From Heliocidaris erythrogramma (taxonomy: Eukaryota > Echinodermata > Echinoidea > Camarodonta > Echinometridae), in contig CM046858.1 of the NCBI GenBank assembly GCA_025617745.1, forward strand, positions 34,170,598 to 34,234,597: DNA of 64,000 bases, read 5' to 3'. Shown piece after piece: positions 1-10,645 of this stretch (position 1 is the stretch's first letter; each line of letters starts with the position of its first letter). Position numbers and translations under genes: made by a program. Below the pieces are notes generated by a model. The model saw nothing but the letters and a program-made list of their open reading frames with translations, was not told the origin of the DNA and did no database searches.

Positions 1-601
1 AATCAGATATATGACAGCTCAAACTTTCTGTAACGTGAGTGACGTAACGCGGGTGACGTCCTTTTTCCATTATTTTAAAATTAATCACCTACTTCATGTC
101 AAAATCATATCACAGTAAACTTGAGAGTATTGCAAAATGAAACTATATGAAACTGATGTACAAACATCTTCAGAGTTGGCTCACATTTACCTCAAAATAT
201 CGGTAAATTTTACAGGGGGAATTGTCTGTAACATGCGTCACGCTTCTAAAATGATCCGCAAAATATCAAAGCTTGTTCAATCAGAATTAATTCTACACTT
301 TTTCATTAGGACGTATCAATGTTGTGTCATGAGAGGTATAATCAATGTCTCCGTTTTTAACCTTGTAGAAGGAGGGTCCTCTGACTGATTTCAAAAATGA
401 CAAAATGCAATGTGAATTTAGAGTAGTCCTTCTCAGGATGAAGCAAGAAAGAATACCTCTCTTTCTTTACTCAACTATTTCTGTCCCTTTTTAACCCAAC
501 AGTCCTTCTCACCACATAGTGATCCGTAAACCTAACCAGTGTAGACTATGATGTTATATTACTAGGCAAGGAAGATCCACATTGCATATGCAACTATGCA
601 A
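1..601. other. Unassigned non-coding stretch
   Basis: AT-rich sequence with only short, low-complexity open frames. I see no domain, splice-supported exon or terminal repeat. Confidence 0.4.
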
Positions 602-957
602 GAGTGTATTCCATACTTGATGACAGAGCCTAATTTCCAAGACAAAAGGCCGGTTAACAGCTGCACAAAAATCCAATAAATAGAATCCAAATGTGAAAGG
701 AATCTCCATACCACTGTGTCGTAAGCGTAGTAAAACGCGTTAATATTAATGATGGTTGCAAGAATGCATGAGTTGATCTCAAGAAAAAAAAATAGTACCA
801 CAACAAAAGGGAAAGTTGGAGTGTATTCCATACTTGATGACAGAGCCTAATTTCCAAGACAAAAGGCCGGTTAACAGCTGCACAAAGATCCAATAAATAG
901 AATCCAAATGTGAAAGGAATCTCCATACCATTGTGTCGTAAGCATAGTAAAACACGT
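602..957. repeat. Two direct copies of a ~138-bp segment
   Basis: The segment at 602-740 recurs at 819-957, an offset of 217 bp. The copies differ at only a few positions, for example the CGTAAGCGTAGTAAAACGCG region against CGTAAGCATAGTAAAACACG. About 80 bp of unrelated sequence separates them. Short open frames on the minus strand here are products of the duplication, not genes. Confidence 0.85.
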
Positions 958-1439
958 TGCACACAACATAGGGCCGGTGAAAATGGTCTTCATTTTGTAG
1001 AAGGTTCAGTAATCAATCCAAATCGAGAATCTCCATCTTCTCAGATAATCTTAACTCATCTAAAGTTCTACAGGTATCCATGCTGTTCCAGGAAACAAAT
1101 ACTTCAATTAGTTGTAAGAAATAACACCAAAAGTTCAGAATAAACGACAAAAAACAAAAGAACTTCGGGATCACACTGAGGAGCTGTCTTGACGCTCACT
1201 CGGCTCCCCCCCCCCCCCCTAGACTATACTGTTATATTACTAGGCAAGGAAGTTCCAGATTGCATATGCAATTAGGTATTTCTGCTTTTTTAATGAGCTA
1301 TGACCTTTGACGTACATATTCTGAAATCGAACTTAGGCTGTATTATGATACCATGTACCTTCATATCAAATTTCATTTGACTTACATACTCTGAAATTGA
1401 AATTAGGCTGCGTTAAAATTTAAAATTTTGATAGTTTAT

Positions 1440-1745
1440 AGTTCACACTGTGAAATATTTCCCACAGAGTGGCCACACTGTGAATAATACTGTTCGCACT
1501 GTGAAATGTATGTCGTAAGGTATTCACACTGTGAAAATCTGTTTATCACAGTGTGGAATATTTTTCACGGTTTGGCCACACTGTGAAATCATTTTCACAC
1601 TGTGAGCGGGTACATTCACACTGTGAAATCGATTTTTACAATGTGAACAATGTGTGGTTTTCCACATTGTGGCGGTGTCCACACTGTGAAAACACCTGTT
1701 CACAGTGTGGACTGTGTTTTCACACTGTGTTCACAGTGTGAATGA
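1440..1745. repeat. Cluster of CACTGTG palindromes
   Basis: Roughly 15 copies of a dyad-symmetric motif of the form TTCACACTGTGAA, or half variants such as CCACACTGTG and TTCACAGTGTGG, occur in about 300 bp. Spacing is irregular, about 10-35 bp, and the motif appears in both orientations. The inter-motif sequence is not conserved, so this is not a simple tandem satellite. A 62-codon open frame at 1553-1741 is a by-product. Confidence 0.8.
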
Positions 1746-2569
1746 GTGTGTTCTTTCCAGCAGGGATAGGACGAAATTGAATAGCATTTTGATCTTTCAA
1801 AAGTGTTAAATTGGACAGGAAATCCTGACAAAACAAGGAAATAGACTTCTTAAAACACCATACAAAAATCACGTGGGAAGATCAGCAGTGATTTGCATGT
1901 TTTAAGACTCAAATGAAATCTGTGGCAATGGAATATAAAAGTGAAATATAGAAACCATACTGGAAGACATGAACAACAATGTGTCGAAAATGATCCTCGA
2001 TAGTGTATTAATCAGAATGTAGCGGTATACTAATGTCTCAAAGTGGCATTTTCCGCCTTGTTTTCACCCTTTGTGAAAGTGTCCCTTTTTGTTGGTGCCC
2101 CCCCCCCCCCCACTTTTGAGGCCTATCCATTCTCCTTAGGATACGAAAGCACATTACTCATTATTAGCACCGTCTGCTCTTCACTACCGATCGATGAAGA
2201 ACTAAAAGAGTTTCCCTCTCTAGATATACTATGGACCTACTACCGTTCCGGTGCTCTATACATTAGACATTATCTGATGAGCTCTTATACAGTATAAGTC
2301 CATAACAATTGCATCTGCTCTTTGCCTGTGTCTAAGCATATTAACAAAAAACAAAACCCTTCCTTCAATGCATCTCTTTTTAACATACTTACACATACTC
2401 ACTATGATGGGTATGCATGTATCTGGATTTTCTACTACTATAAACCCAACAGGCTAAAATTAACTGCTCATATAAGCTTATTTTTATTTTGATGTTTTAG
2501 TGAAGTTTTTGTGTATTTATTTTTTGAACGCATATCTTGTCTCGTTTCTTTACTGCCATATACATATCT
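1746..2569. other. Unassigned non-coding stretch
   Basis: There is a poly-C run near 2100 and short open frames only. I recognise nothing else. Confidence 0.4.
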
Positions 2570-2862
2570 GTATATGTTTACATAATTACTTAATATGAAA
2601 TTAATTAAAGAGAATTACAACATATTATGCTATAATTCTCTTTAATTGGGGAACCTAGTTTTAACAAGCTGTTAGGTTCTCCCATGATACTGCTTTTCTA
2701 TTGACTAATGTAATATTCACCCGTGATTACATTGAAATAATTATTGTTATTATTCGATATTTGAACTATGTATACTTTCAATTGTAAAGTTCATGCAGAT
2801 TTTTGCAGTATTATGAAATAAATTCAAATTGGTTCAATTCATTCAATTCTATACTATAGTCT
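2570..2862 (+). repeat. Probable 3' end of a non-LTR element, with a 15-bp hairpin
   Basis: The stretch ends in AATAAATTCAAATTGGTTCAATTCATTCAATTC, cut here to its sense: an AATAAA-like signal followed by short A/T-rich tandem tail units, as in LINE or SINE 3' ends elsewhere in this window. It also holds a hairpin whose arms 2603-2617 and 2633-2647 pair perfectly over 15 bp with a 15-nt loop. The family is not identified. Confidence 0.4.
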
Positions 2863-4139
2863 TAACGGTCCTGTACTGCATGCACTGACATAATCCAGAA
2901 TCAGAAGATCGGTAGACATTTTACAAGTACTGCATGATCGATGCGCTGCATGCTACATCTAACATCTAACATCTAACATAATTATATCTCGTGTACTAAA
3001 GCAAAATTATGAAGAAAGTGGAAAGAAAACTGCATGAATGATGGAAAGAAAACTGCATGTCTCGAGGGAGCGAGACATTATCTCGTGGTAACGAGATAAT
3101 ATCTATAAAAAAAAATAAAAATAAGATTTTCCGCATGCCACTTCCCGGGCTCCGTACTAAAATATATTGTAAATAGCATGTAGTTATAGGTCCTCATAAA
3201 AGCAAAAAAAAAGATTCTACTATTTATTTATTTATTTATTTATTTTCCTGTATGGTACAACAGCTGATATAGTGTGAACTTCACATGGAAATGAAATCAA
3301 GACTAACATTTTAAAGTAAATATGATCACAATATATAGACATGAATAATAAATCGTATACAGTAATATAACGTATAATAACATACAGAGGTATGACGAAA
3401 TAAGCCCGAAGGCTTGAAGCATCGCCACACCTTTAAGCATAAAATTGTTATTTAACTATGAGTTGTGGGCACAGCAAACAAGAAACCTTACATTAAGAAA
3501 AGAAAAAAAAATACAGTAAACACAGGAACAGAATACAGACTGTATATACATGTACATTATTGGAAAGGAAAAGTGAAGAGAAAGAAGGGTGAGGAGGAAT
3601 GAGTCCCAATTACTAAGTAAAACATTTCGAGAAAAAAATACAATTTTTGTCATTTTGTGTGTTGGAGCAAAAAATGGGGAGGGGGTGTCTGCCACTACAT
3701 CACAGTGACATTACCGATTCTACCAGTTTTAAATTCCCATATGTTTCCAAAATTCATAAATTTCTTATTGCTTATCCGGTTTTGTGCTAACTTTCACCGT
3801 TCTGCTTCGCTGATTTTTCCCCTTTCTTTCAACTTGTCATAAAGGTTGGATTTCCCTTTAAAACTCTGCACTATGGAAGAAGATCTCTAAATCATACAGT
3901 TAGACAGAGATTACCATGTTTTCATCAGACAATGTAAACTCCCTGTTGGACCCTATTGCAGGGTCAGCAATTCAACTGAGGAAACAAATAGAGATACAGT
4001 TGTGACCCGTTGACTACTGAGTTCTTTAACTCTCATAGGCTTAATACAGGAGCAATCCCGTTCCCGTAGTCTATGGGTTAATGATCAGAAGAGTCTGTAC
4101 TTGACTGTGTAAATAGCAGTTTTATTTGTACCTAGATAA
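2863..4139. other. Unassigned stretch with small hairpins
   Basis: Around 3061-3105 there are two adjacent small inverted repeats: TCTCG...CGAGA, and TTATCTCG...CGAGATAA. A (TTTA)n-like run lies near 3220-3245. The remainder is unique-looking AT-rich DNA with no supportable gene. Confidence 0.45.
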
Positions 4140-4590
4140 TGCTGGTTGGTAAATATACATTTCAAGCGTTAAGCACTGCGAAGGATACGAAGGTCGAATC
4201 ATGTGAGATAATTTAGACTCATATCAAATTGATATTTTATATTAAAATGATATAATAATAGAAGTTTGATAACCTCTTCAAAACAGGTTATCAATGTTGT
4301 TAATGATTGATAGAATAGTCTATCTTTCTATCTATCTTTTAAATTGGTATACAAGGCAAAATGATTGTTGTTTTTTTTTCTCCACTGATAAACAACTTGG
4401 CACTAGTCACTGTGAGTAGTCCTGTGTTCAAACTTCAGAAGACAACGTTCCAAATATAGGCACTGTACTGAAAACCCACAAGAGTGATCCCCTCTACATG
4501 AACCTTATATATGTACTTCTACCTAAAAATAATAAAAGAAAGATAACAATAATCATGTCGATCGTGAATAGCAAATGTACCGTCGTACTG
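4140..4590. repeat. Copy 1 of a dispersed ~400-bp repeat
   Basis: Blocks such as GATACGAAGGTCGAATC, GAGATAATTTAG, TCAATGTTGTTAATGATTGAT and CTACATGAAC occur in the same order here and at 6480-6870, with many substitutions and small indels. This marks two diverged direct copies of one unidentified repeat. Confidence 0.7.
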
Positions 4591-4599
4591 GTTATTTGT

Positions 4600-4890
4600 T
4601 GTTATTCGGAAGGTTTATATATAATTCCGAAACTGAGGTTAATTTCTCAGAAGGTTCGTTACTGATCATAAGGTTCATTATTCCGAAGATTCGTAATTCA
4701 GGTAATGGAATAGGGTTTTATAATTTGGAAGGTTCGTAACTCCATAAGTGAAAAAAAAAAATAGGGTTCATGATTCCGAAATAAATTAGGGTTTATAGTT
4801 ACAGAAATGAAATAGGGTTCATAATTCCGAAAAAGGAAAAAGGGCTCTCAATTCTGGTTATGATATAGTGGTCGTTATTCTGAAAATGAT
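4600..4890. repeat. Degenerate ~30-bp tandem repeat
   Basis: The unit is roughly GGTTCATAATTCCGAA plus a variable spacer with AATAGG. About eight imperfect copies can be followed; later copies drift and carry A-runs. Confidence 0.65.
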
Positions 4891-5014
4891 AAGAGTTTGA
4901 TCTAGGAGAAGGGTGAAAAAAAAATGCGCCCTCCAACTATCAGAGGTCAAAGAAATAAAGAAATAAGTAAGAGGAAAGAGACAGAGAAGAAACTAAGAAA
5001 ATAATTGTATAAGA

Positions 5015-5651
5015 CAAGCCCGTAACTAGGATTTTTCCGGGGGGGGGGGGGGGGTGGGGGTTCAACATTGGAAAAAGTGGACCTTTCAGCGGAAGCGAAG
5101 CGACGGGTGGGAGGTCAGGGGGTGTGCCCCTCCAAGGGTACGGGCATGAACGTAGTCAGAATTATTTGACAGGGGGTGGGTCAAATGTGAAGCCCGAACA
5201 TATATTACCACTGTGTAGGATTCCAAATACTGATGAGCGAACAAGGCGAACGAGAGAAAAATAAACTTGTACTTTTAAATGACCCCCTCACCCCCCCCCC
5301 CCCCCCCGTTACAGGCCTGTCATGGACCTAATCCTAACGAATTTGAATTATTCTTTGATACGCTTTGAGAAAATCGATTGCAACGTGGCATAATGTACAA
5401 AATTCGAAAATGAATGGTGAAAGACAACACTGATTAATTATAGATTTGCAAGATTAGGAAATTACGGGACAAAATCGAAATAAAATGTATTCTATAATAT
5501 ATTTTATAACGTTATTTGCCCAATCCATCATCTCTCCTCTCGCTTTTTTTTTAATTTATCTTTTTTTTTACTTCAAGCGGACCTCTACTTAACACCGGGG
5601 GGGGGGGGGGGTCGTTCGAACCCCCCCCCCCCCCCCTTAGTTACGGGCCTG
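5015..5651. mobile_element. Putative non-autonomous hAT-like element
   Basis: The left end CAAGCCCGTAACTAGG and the reverse complement of the right end, CAGGCCCGTAACTAAGG, match over about 15 of 17 positions. The interior holds four long G or C runs (near 5040, 5290, 5598 and 5620). No convincing target-site duplication is seen: the flanks are GTATAAGA and GTGAGGCC. A second internal end-like motif lies near 5308-5320, so nested insertions are possible. Confidence 0.45.
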
Positions 5652-6479
5652 GTGAGGCCATTATGCGTGTTGCACATTGAACTCTGATAGAATTTTTGCA
5701 CCATCTTTTACGCGCACAATGAAACTACAAAATATCCAAGTGTTCTCTTGCACAAGATTGAGCTTAATATCTATTGATACTGGGATTTTGCCTCCAAGGC
5801 CACTTTTTAATCTAAATGAAAATCACAGAATATTTCAGAGTTATGATACGACTAGAGGACAACCTTGAACGTGGATACCCATAGAAAGGAATATCAAGTA
5901 GATGGAATGTCAGGACTGATTTTATTCTTTTAAGTTTCAGTATTTAGGACTTATCGTAAGAACGATAGTGTCAGTTTCATCCCAGTACAGACCGTCAGCC
6001 TATACGAGACCGATATTTACAAAAGGTTTACTAGACTGACAGCCTACGATTCCGATAAACAGAGAAATATATAAGGGTAGATAGAAAAATGTCGGTCTCA
6101 TCGGCTGTAGGTCTCGTGGGCTTTAGCCATAGCATCGGTTTAATAATCTAATTTTAATTTTTTTTACGCCTTCTGTTTTAGTCAAGTTAAATAAATAGAA
6201 GAGAAATTTAAACTATTACGTCACACAGAGTCACAGAATATTTTGTATATAATTTTTTTTTCCATTTCAAACACAAAATTCTAGATATTTTATTAAAAAC
6301 TGCATTCTTTCTCATACTTTTAAAAAATCAACATGGCATGTAGGATATGATGAGTACATTTTAATGTAACGTGGGAGAAAAGCCATATGATTATTTTTTG
6401 TATTAACATTGCTGGATTCCGTGTTTGCTGTAGATTCAAACAATTCCGCGCTTATAGAAAACAAATGAGATACAGAAGA
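5652..6479. other. Unassigned non-coding stretch
   Basis: Open frames here are short and lack motifs. I see no end structures or tandem repeats. Confidence 0.4.
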
Positions 6480-6870
6480 GTTTGTAATTGTGTAAAGTTC
6501 GGGCGTTAAGTACCGGGGAGGGTACGAAGGTCGAATCTTACGAGATAATTTAGGCGAATATAAAATGCTATTTAATACATGTAATAACAAACATTTTTAA
6601 TACCGGCTATAAATGTTGTCAATGATTGATGGAGTCGTCTGTTTATCTTGTTAATGGGTGTACCAAATGATGAAAAAGCTTTTGCACTGATATGGTAGTC
6701 TTGTGTTGAAAAGATCAAAAGGTATTTTGGCAAACTCCACACGAGTGATCTCCACTACATGAACTTTAAAAGTATTTACTAGAAATAAGCAAGGAAAGAT
6801 ATCAATAATTATCATGCAAATTGGGAATAGCAAATACATGTATAGTGCTTGTGCCTTATTTGTACTTAAT
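6480..6870. repeat. Copy 2 of a dispersed ~400-bp repeat
   Basis: This is the partner of 4140-4590, in direct orientation. It shares the blocks GTACGAAGGTCGAATC, GAGATAATTTAG, AATGATTGAT and CTACATGAAC in the same order. Confidence 0.7.
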
Positions 6871-7633
6871 CACAAGCATATCTTATTTACTTTCTGGCTG
6901 TGAGAAATATGGAAGAACATCATAGTAGAAATGTCCACTGAAAAAGATTGCTCCTCAATTGCCCTCATATTCAAAATATGCCACATTGTGTGTGGATTTA
7001 GGGGGTCGGAGCAATCCCGGCCCGTGCCCCCCCCCCCCCTTGAAAGAAAAGTAAGCACTGTGCCCCCCCCCACCTTTATTTTAGATTGTGCCCCCTCCTT
7101 TTAGAGCGGAAAACCTGCCCCTTCTTTTTCTTTTGCTTGTCAGAGAAATATGGAGAGAAACTGGACCCTATAACCCCCCCCCCCCCGCCCCCAAATGGGC
7201 GACTTTTGGAGGGCTGGCGAAATTTTTTTTGTCGCCACCCCAACCCCCAACAACCTCACTCATTTTCATGATTTTGATGATTCTAAAACCTGACAGTATA
7301 CACCAATTCTTATTTAGACATGATAACCCTTTCACAATTGTTTTGGGACAGTTACTTTCACAATGTAATTGCATGACCAGAACTCAAATTTATCTTTAAC
7401 AGCTTCATAAATTTTCATTCATAATTTCACATCATATTTCAAGTTCTGTTACCATCTTCTAAACATCTATTTTTCCAACATTGGACTTCTGTTAAGATGA
7501 ATGGGTAGGCCTATACTTAGGAAAGGCCAATACCCTAAGCTGAAATAGAAAGTGTAGTCTAATGAATGCGTCTTTTTTAATATTTTATATCTTCATATAA
7601 CTTTTTACAACGATTTGTCTTTATTTTCTTAAT
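6871..7633. other. G/C-run-rich repeat remnants
   Basis: Several poly-C tracts occur (7020-7040, 7063-7070, 7173-7190) beside phrases such as GTGCCCCCCCC, typical of degraded hAT-like MITEs in this window. Overlapping proline- and glycine-rich open frames on both strands come from these tracts. Confidence 0.4.
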
Positions 7634-7641
7634 GTTGAACG
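7634..7641 (+). other. Target-site duplication, left copy (GTTGAACG)
   Basis: GTTGAACG lies immediately before the element end CAGTGGCGTATCTA. The same eight bases follow the opposite end at 17383-17390. Confidence 0.85.
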
Positions 7642-8329
7642 CAGTGGCGTATCTACGGGGCAGAGGGGGCACGTGCCCCGGGCGGCAGTTGAAGGGGGCA
7701 AAAAAAAAACGCAAAAGAGAGAAAGAAAAGGGGAGAATACAAGAAATTTTATGGTCTTAGAGGGTTATTAGAGGGGTAAGAATTTGTGTTTTATAATTCT
7801 TGAAATGTGAAATTTTCTTTAAAAAAATCGGTCGCTTTGCTCCCTCGCATAATTTAGTTCAAGATCTAGCTATTTCGCGCCCCTAATAGGCGTTTTTAAA
7901 GTGTTAACCATTAAATGACTCTAGCTGCCCCCCCCCCCTCCCCCGCATAAGGCAGGAGCTTATTAAATTTTGCGCCCCCAAAATACATAAAAATGCATGA
8001 AAAGCACTTTCAAAATATAGAACATTCGAAAGAAATCATAAATTTGCCTTGCAATTGTCTTACTAAATTCCTCAAATATATTTCTTCATGGTTTTCATTT
8101 ATTTTGCGCTCCCAATAGGATTGTTCAAAATTTCAAAAAAATCTTTTGCTAGGTCGCTGTATTCCCTTGGATTTTTTTGTAAAGGTAAAATACATAAGAA
8201 ATTTCAATTTCAGGGGTGAAAAGGAAAACAACCCCGGGCATCAAAACTAATTTTCACCATCATTTCTAAATTAAAAACGCTCATTAATCTGGGTTTGGGC
8301 ATGGTGGGGTGGGGCGCAGATTTGATAGT

Positions 8330-8958
8330 TTGCCCCGGGCGGCGAATTTTTTTTTTCCCAAACAGGTTTACCTATTACAGCAAAATCCTGCCTCCTGATT
8401 GGTTCAAAGGTATACGCATCATGAATATTCATGAGCTGAGCTACAAAGGCCTAGTTCATGTATTACGCATGCGCGTGGACTAAACGGAGCTAGCTCGATC
8501 GAGCGAGCACGATGCATGGAGCACGTACGCGAACTCGCGAAGCCTAGCTAAGATTAGGGGGTCTACATCACACAAGCTAAGCTTGTTAGTAGATTCCTCC
8601 ACATATCCTTATGTCATCTTTCTATGTCATATCCATGTATTCTCTGTTTTTGCAGTGTTTGTAACTTATACATATTGTTTTAATTTCATTGTAAATGTGG
8701 AATCTGAATACGAAATCAAATCAAATCAAATCAAGATCTCGGAGCTGTGATGTGTGCATGTATCTCTATGGGTTCATCTCAAAGTTGTTTACGTTATTTG
8801 TTATAAGCAATGGCAGCGACTACAACTCTGTGCAATCTTGATTGCTCTAAAGAAGAGAATACCGATTTTTTCATCCCATAGGCGAATTTCTCAATACTAT
8901 ACAGCTTGTAAATGATCAGTTTTGACGGAATAAACCGTATTATGAGCAATAGGGCGGT
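8330..8958 (+). repeat. Left inverted-repeat arm of the composite element
   Basis: Shared with the reverse complement of 16878-17360: the blocks AAACAGGTTTACCTATTACA, AAAATCCTGCCTCCTGATTG, CATGAATATTCATGAGCTGA, CTACAAAGGCCTAGTTCATG, AGAGAATACCGATTT, CATAGGCGAATTT and AATAGGGCGGTTT occur in the same order. The arm is interrupted by a LINE tail at about 8555-8735. Confidence 0.85.
8555..8735 (+). mobile_element. LINE 3' end fragment with (ATCAA)n tail
   Basis: Starts near AGGGGGTCTACATCACACAA and ends with AATCTGAATACGAAATCAAA and ATCAAATCAA units. The same ~175 bp occurs at 25320-25497, so this is a short 5'-truncated retro-insertion. It interrupts the left inverted-repeat arm of the composite element. 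Confidence 0.75.
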
Positions 8959-8987
8959 TTACTTAGTATATGCACAGACGAATGTAT

Positions 8988-9480
8988 GACATTTGCTCCG
9001 GCGGCAATTGCTCCTGCGACAAATGCTCCTAAAAATACGACAATTGCTCCGCGATAATTGCTCCTGCGACAATTGCTCCGTCGACATTTGCTCCTGCGAT
9101 AATTGCTCCGACGACATTTGCTCCTGCGACAATTGCTCCGTCGACATTTGCTCCTGCGACAATTGCTCCGTCGACATTTGCTCCTGCGACAATTGCTCCG
9201 TCGACATTTGCTCCGATCGAGCGACAATTGCTCCGCGACAATTGCTCCGTCGACATTTGCTCCGATCGAGCGACAATTGCTCCGTCGATAAAATGAATAT
9301 ATGAGACAATTGCGACAATTGTTTCTGCAACAATTGTTTTGTCGACATTTGCTCCGATCGAGCGACAATTACCTACTCCGCGACAACTGCTCCGTCGATA
9401 ATAATGAATATATGCGACAATTGCTCCGCCGATAAAAATGAATATGCGACAATTGCTCCGCGACAATAAACTCAGTAAAT
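8988..9480 (-). repeat. Array of 30-bp CAATTGCTCC/CATTTGCTCC repeats, orientation A
   Basis: Alternating units GACAATTGCTCCTGCGA and GACATTTGCTCCGTCGA (about 15 bp each, 30-bp period) are repeated about 20 times, with interspersed GATCGAGC segments and AATGAATATATGCGAC spacers. It is the reverse complement of the array at 14270-15115. Open frames in up to five phases here are artefacts of the absence of stops in the unit. Confidence 0.9.
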
Positions 9481-9619
9481 AGAAATAAATATTTGCTCCT
9501 CGAATGGCGTGTAAAAAATATACCCCAAATTTTTAAAGAAGAAATAATAATGGAAAAGAGAAAGGAAAAAGAGGAATGACAATGAAGGGAAAACCTGAAC
9601 GTGGCTGTCAAGACAAACC

Positions 9620-9812
9620 CACAAGGGTTTTTATACAGCAACCAGGTTCCTATTTTTATTGTCAGTCTTTTTTATGTTTTAATAATTACATGCAATTTTA
9701 ATGACTATGCCCGTCTAAACACACTAAACTATATCATAATTTCTTGCATGTTAATGTTAATGATACTCTTTTATATATGAATCTGAATAAAGCTGAATTG
9801 AAAAGAATTTAA
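9620..9812 (+). mobile_element. Probable LINE/SINE 3' end fragment
   Basis: Contains AAGGGTTTTTATACAGCAAC near its start and ends ATGAATCTGAATAAAGCTGA followed by short AATTTA-like units. This resembles the GAATCTGAATA...tail ends of retroelements elsewhere in this window. It sits immediately upstream of the LINE. Confidence 0.4.
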
Positions 9813-10051
9813 TTTCATTTAATTTAAAGCGTTGCTCGCTTCGCTCGCTTGATTTCACTATCTTAACCTATGCCGGTTATATTTATATTATCAAGAAAGG
9901 GAATAGGTTTGCATCTTGTCTTTTATCCAATATTTATGCTTAATTCTTTAACTCATAAAGTGATAGTTATGTCTGCAAGGATTCGAGCAAGTTGACCTAA
10001 AATAGATGAATTTTCAGGACATTACCACCTTTTTGTGACTCCCTTTTTACT

Positions 10052-10627
10052 CAATCCTGTGAAGATATTCAACCTTCTCAACCAATTTTACCTCCTATCC
10101 CTGAAGTTAGAATACAGAATACTGTTGATGAAAGCGCTTTATATGAATCATTTAATGATACTTTTAATGGTAAAGGGTTGCATCTTGTTCATTTGAATGT
10201 TAGATCAATTCTGTTTAAAATACCTGAACTACGACTCCTTTTCTCCCAAAATAGAATCTCTGTAATTGCAATCACTGAAACGTGGTTAAACTCTTCCGTG
10301 AACGATGAAGAAGTTTGTATCGATGGATATTGTATTTTAAGACGAGACCGTGTAGGAGAACATGGTGGTGGAGTCTGTCTTTATATTAGAAATGATATTG
10401 CATTTAACGTACGAGAAGATCTTACACAAAATGATATTGAATCGTTATGGATTGACATTCTATTACCCCATACAAAACCCATTACTCTAGGTGTTGTGTA
10501 CAGACCCCCTACAGATCATTTTTTTATTGAATATCTCACTGACACCTTGGATAAATTAACAAAAGATGATGAGGTTATAATTTTAGGGGACATGAATATC
10601 TGCCTTTTGCAGCAGTCTTCATTATAA
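10052..10627 (+). CDS. LINE ORF2, N-terminal part: APE-type endonuclease
   Basis: The reading frame is open from about 10013 through the stop at 10625-10627 and lacks a clear ATG. Visible motifs of the apurinic-endonuclease-like fold are HLNVRSI, ITETWLN, HGGGVCLYIR, LGVVYRPP and LGDMN. The C-terminal endonuclease motifs (SLIDHVI and LSDH) lie in the next frame from 10646, so the ORF is split by a one-base shift. The shift falls at an A8 run (10626-10633), which could be a real mutation or a sequencing error. The enzyme nicks target DNA to prime reverse transcription. This is a retroelement protein, not a host gene. Confidence 0.85.
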   Translation, partial: QSCEDIQPSQPILPPIPEVRIQNTVDESALYESFNDTFNGKGLHLVHLNVRSILFKIPELRLLFSQNRISVIAITETWLNSSVNDEEVCIDGYCILRRDRVGEHGGGVCLYIRNDIAFNVREDLTQNDIESLWIDILLPHTKPITLGVVYRPPTDHFFIEYLTDTLDKLTKDDEVIILGDMNICLLQQSSL

Positions 10628-10645
10628 AAAAAATACAAGAATATT

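Noticed and set aside
8940-9641. Overlapping 90-145-codon open frames over the 30-bp array
   Set aside because: The repeat unit lacks stops in several phases and both strands; the frames have no consistent start, domain or codon bias.
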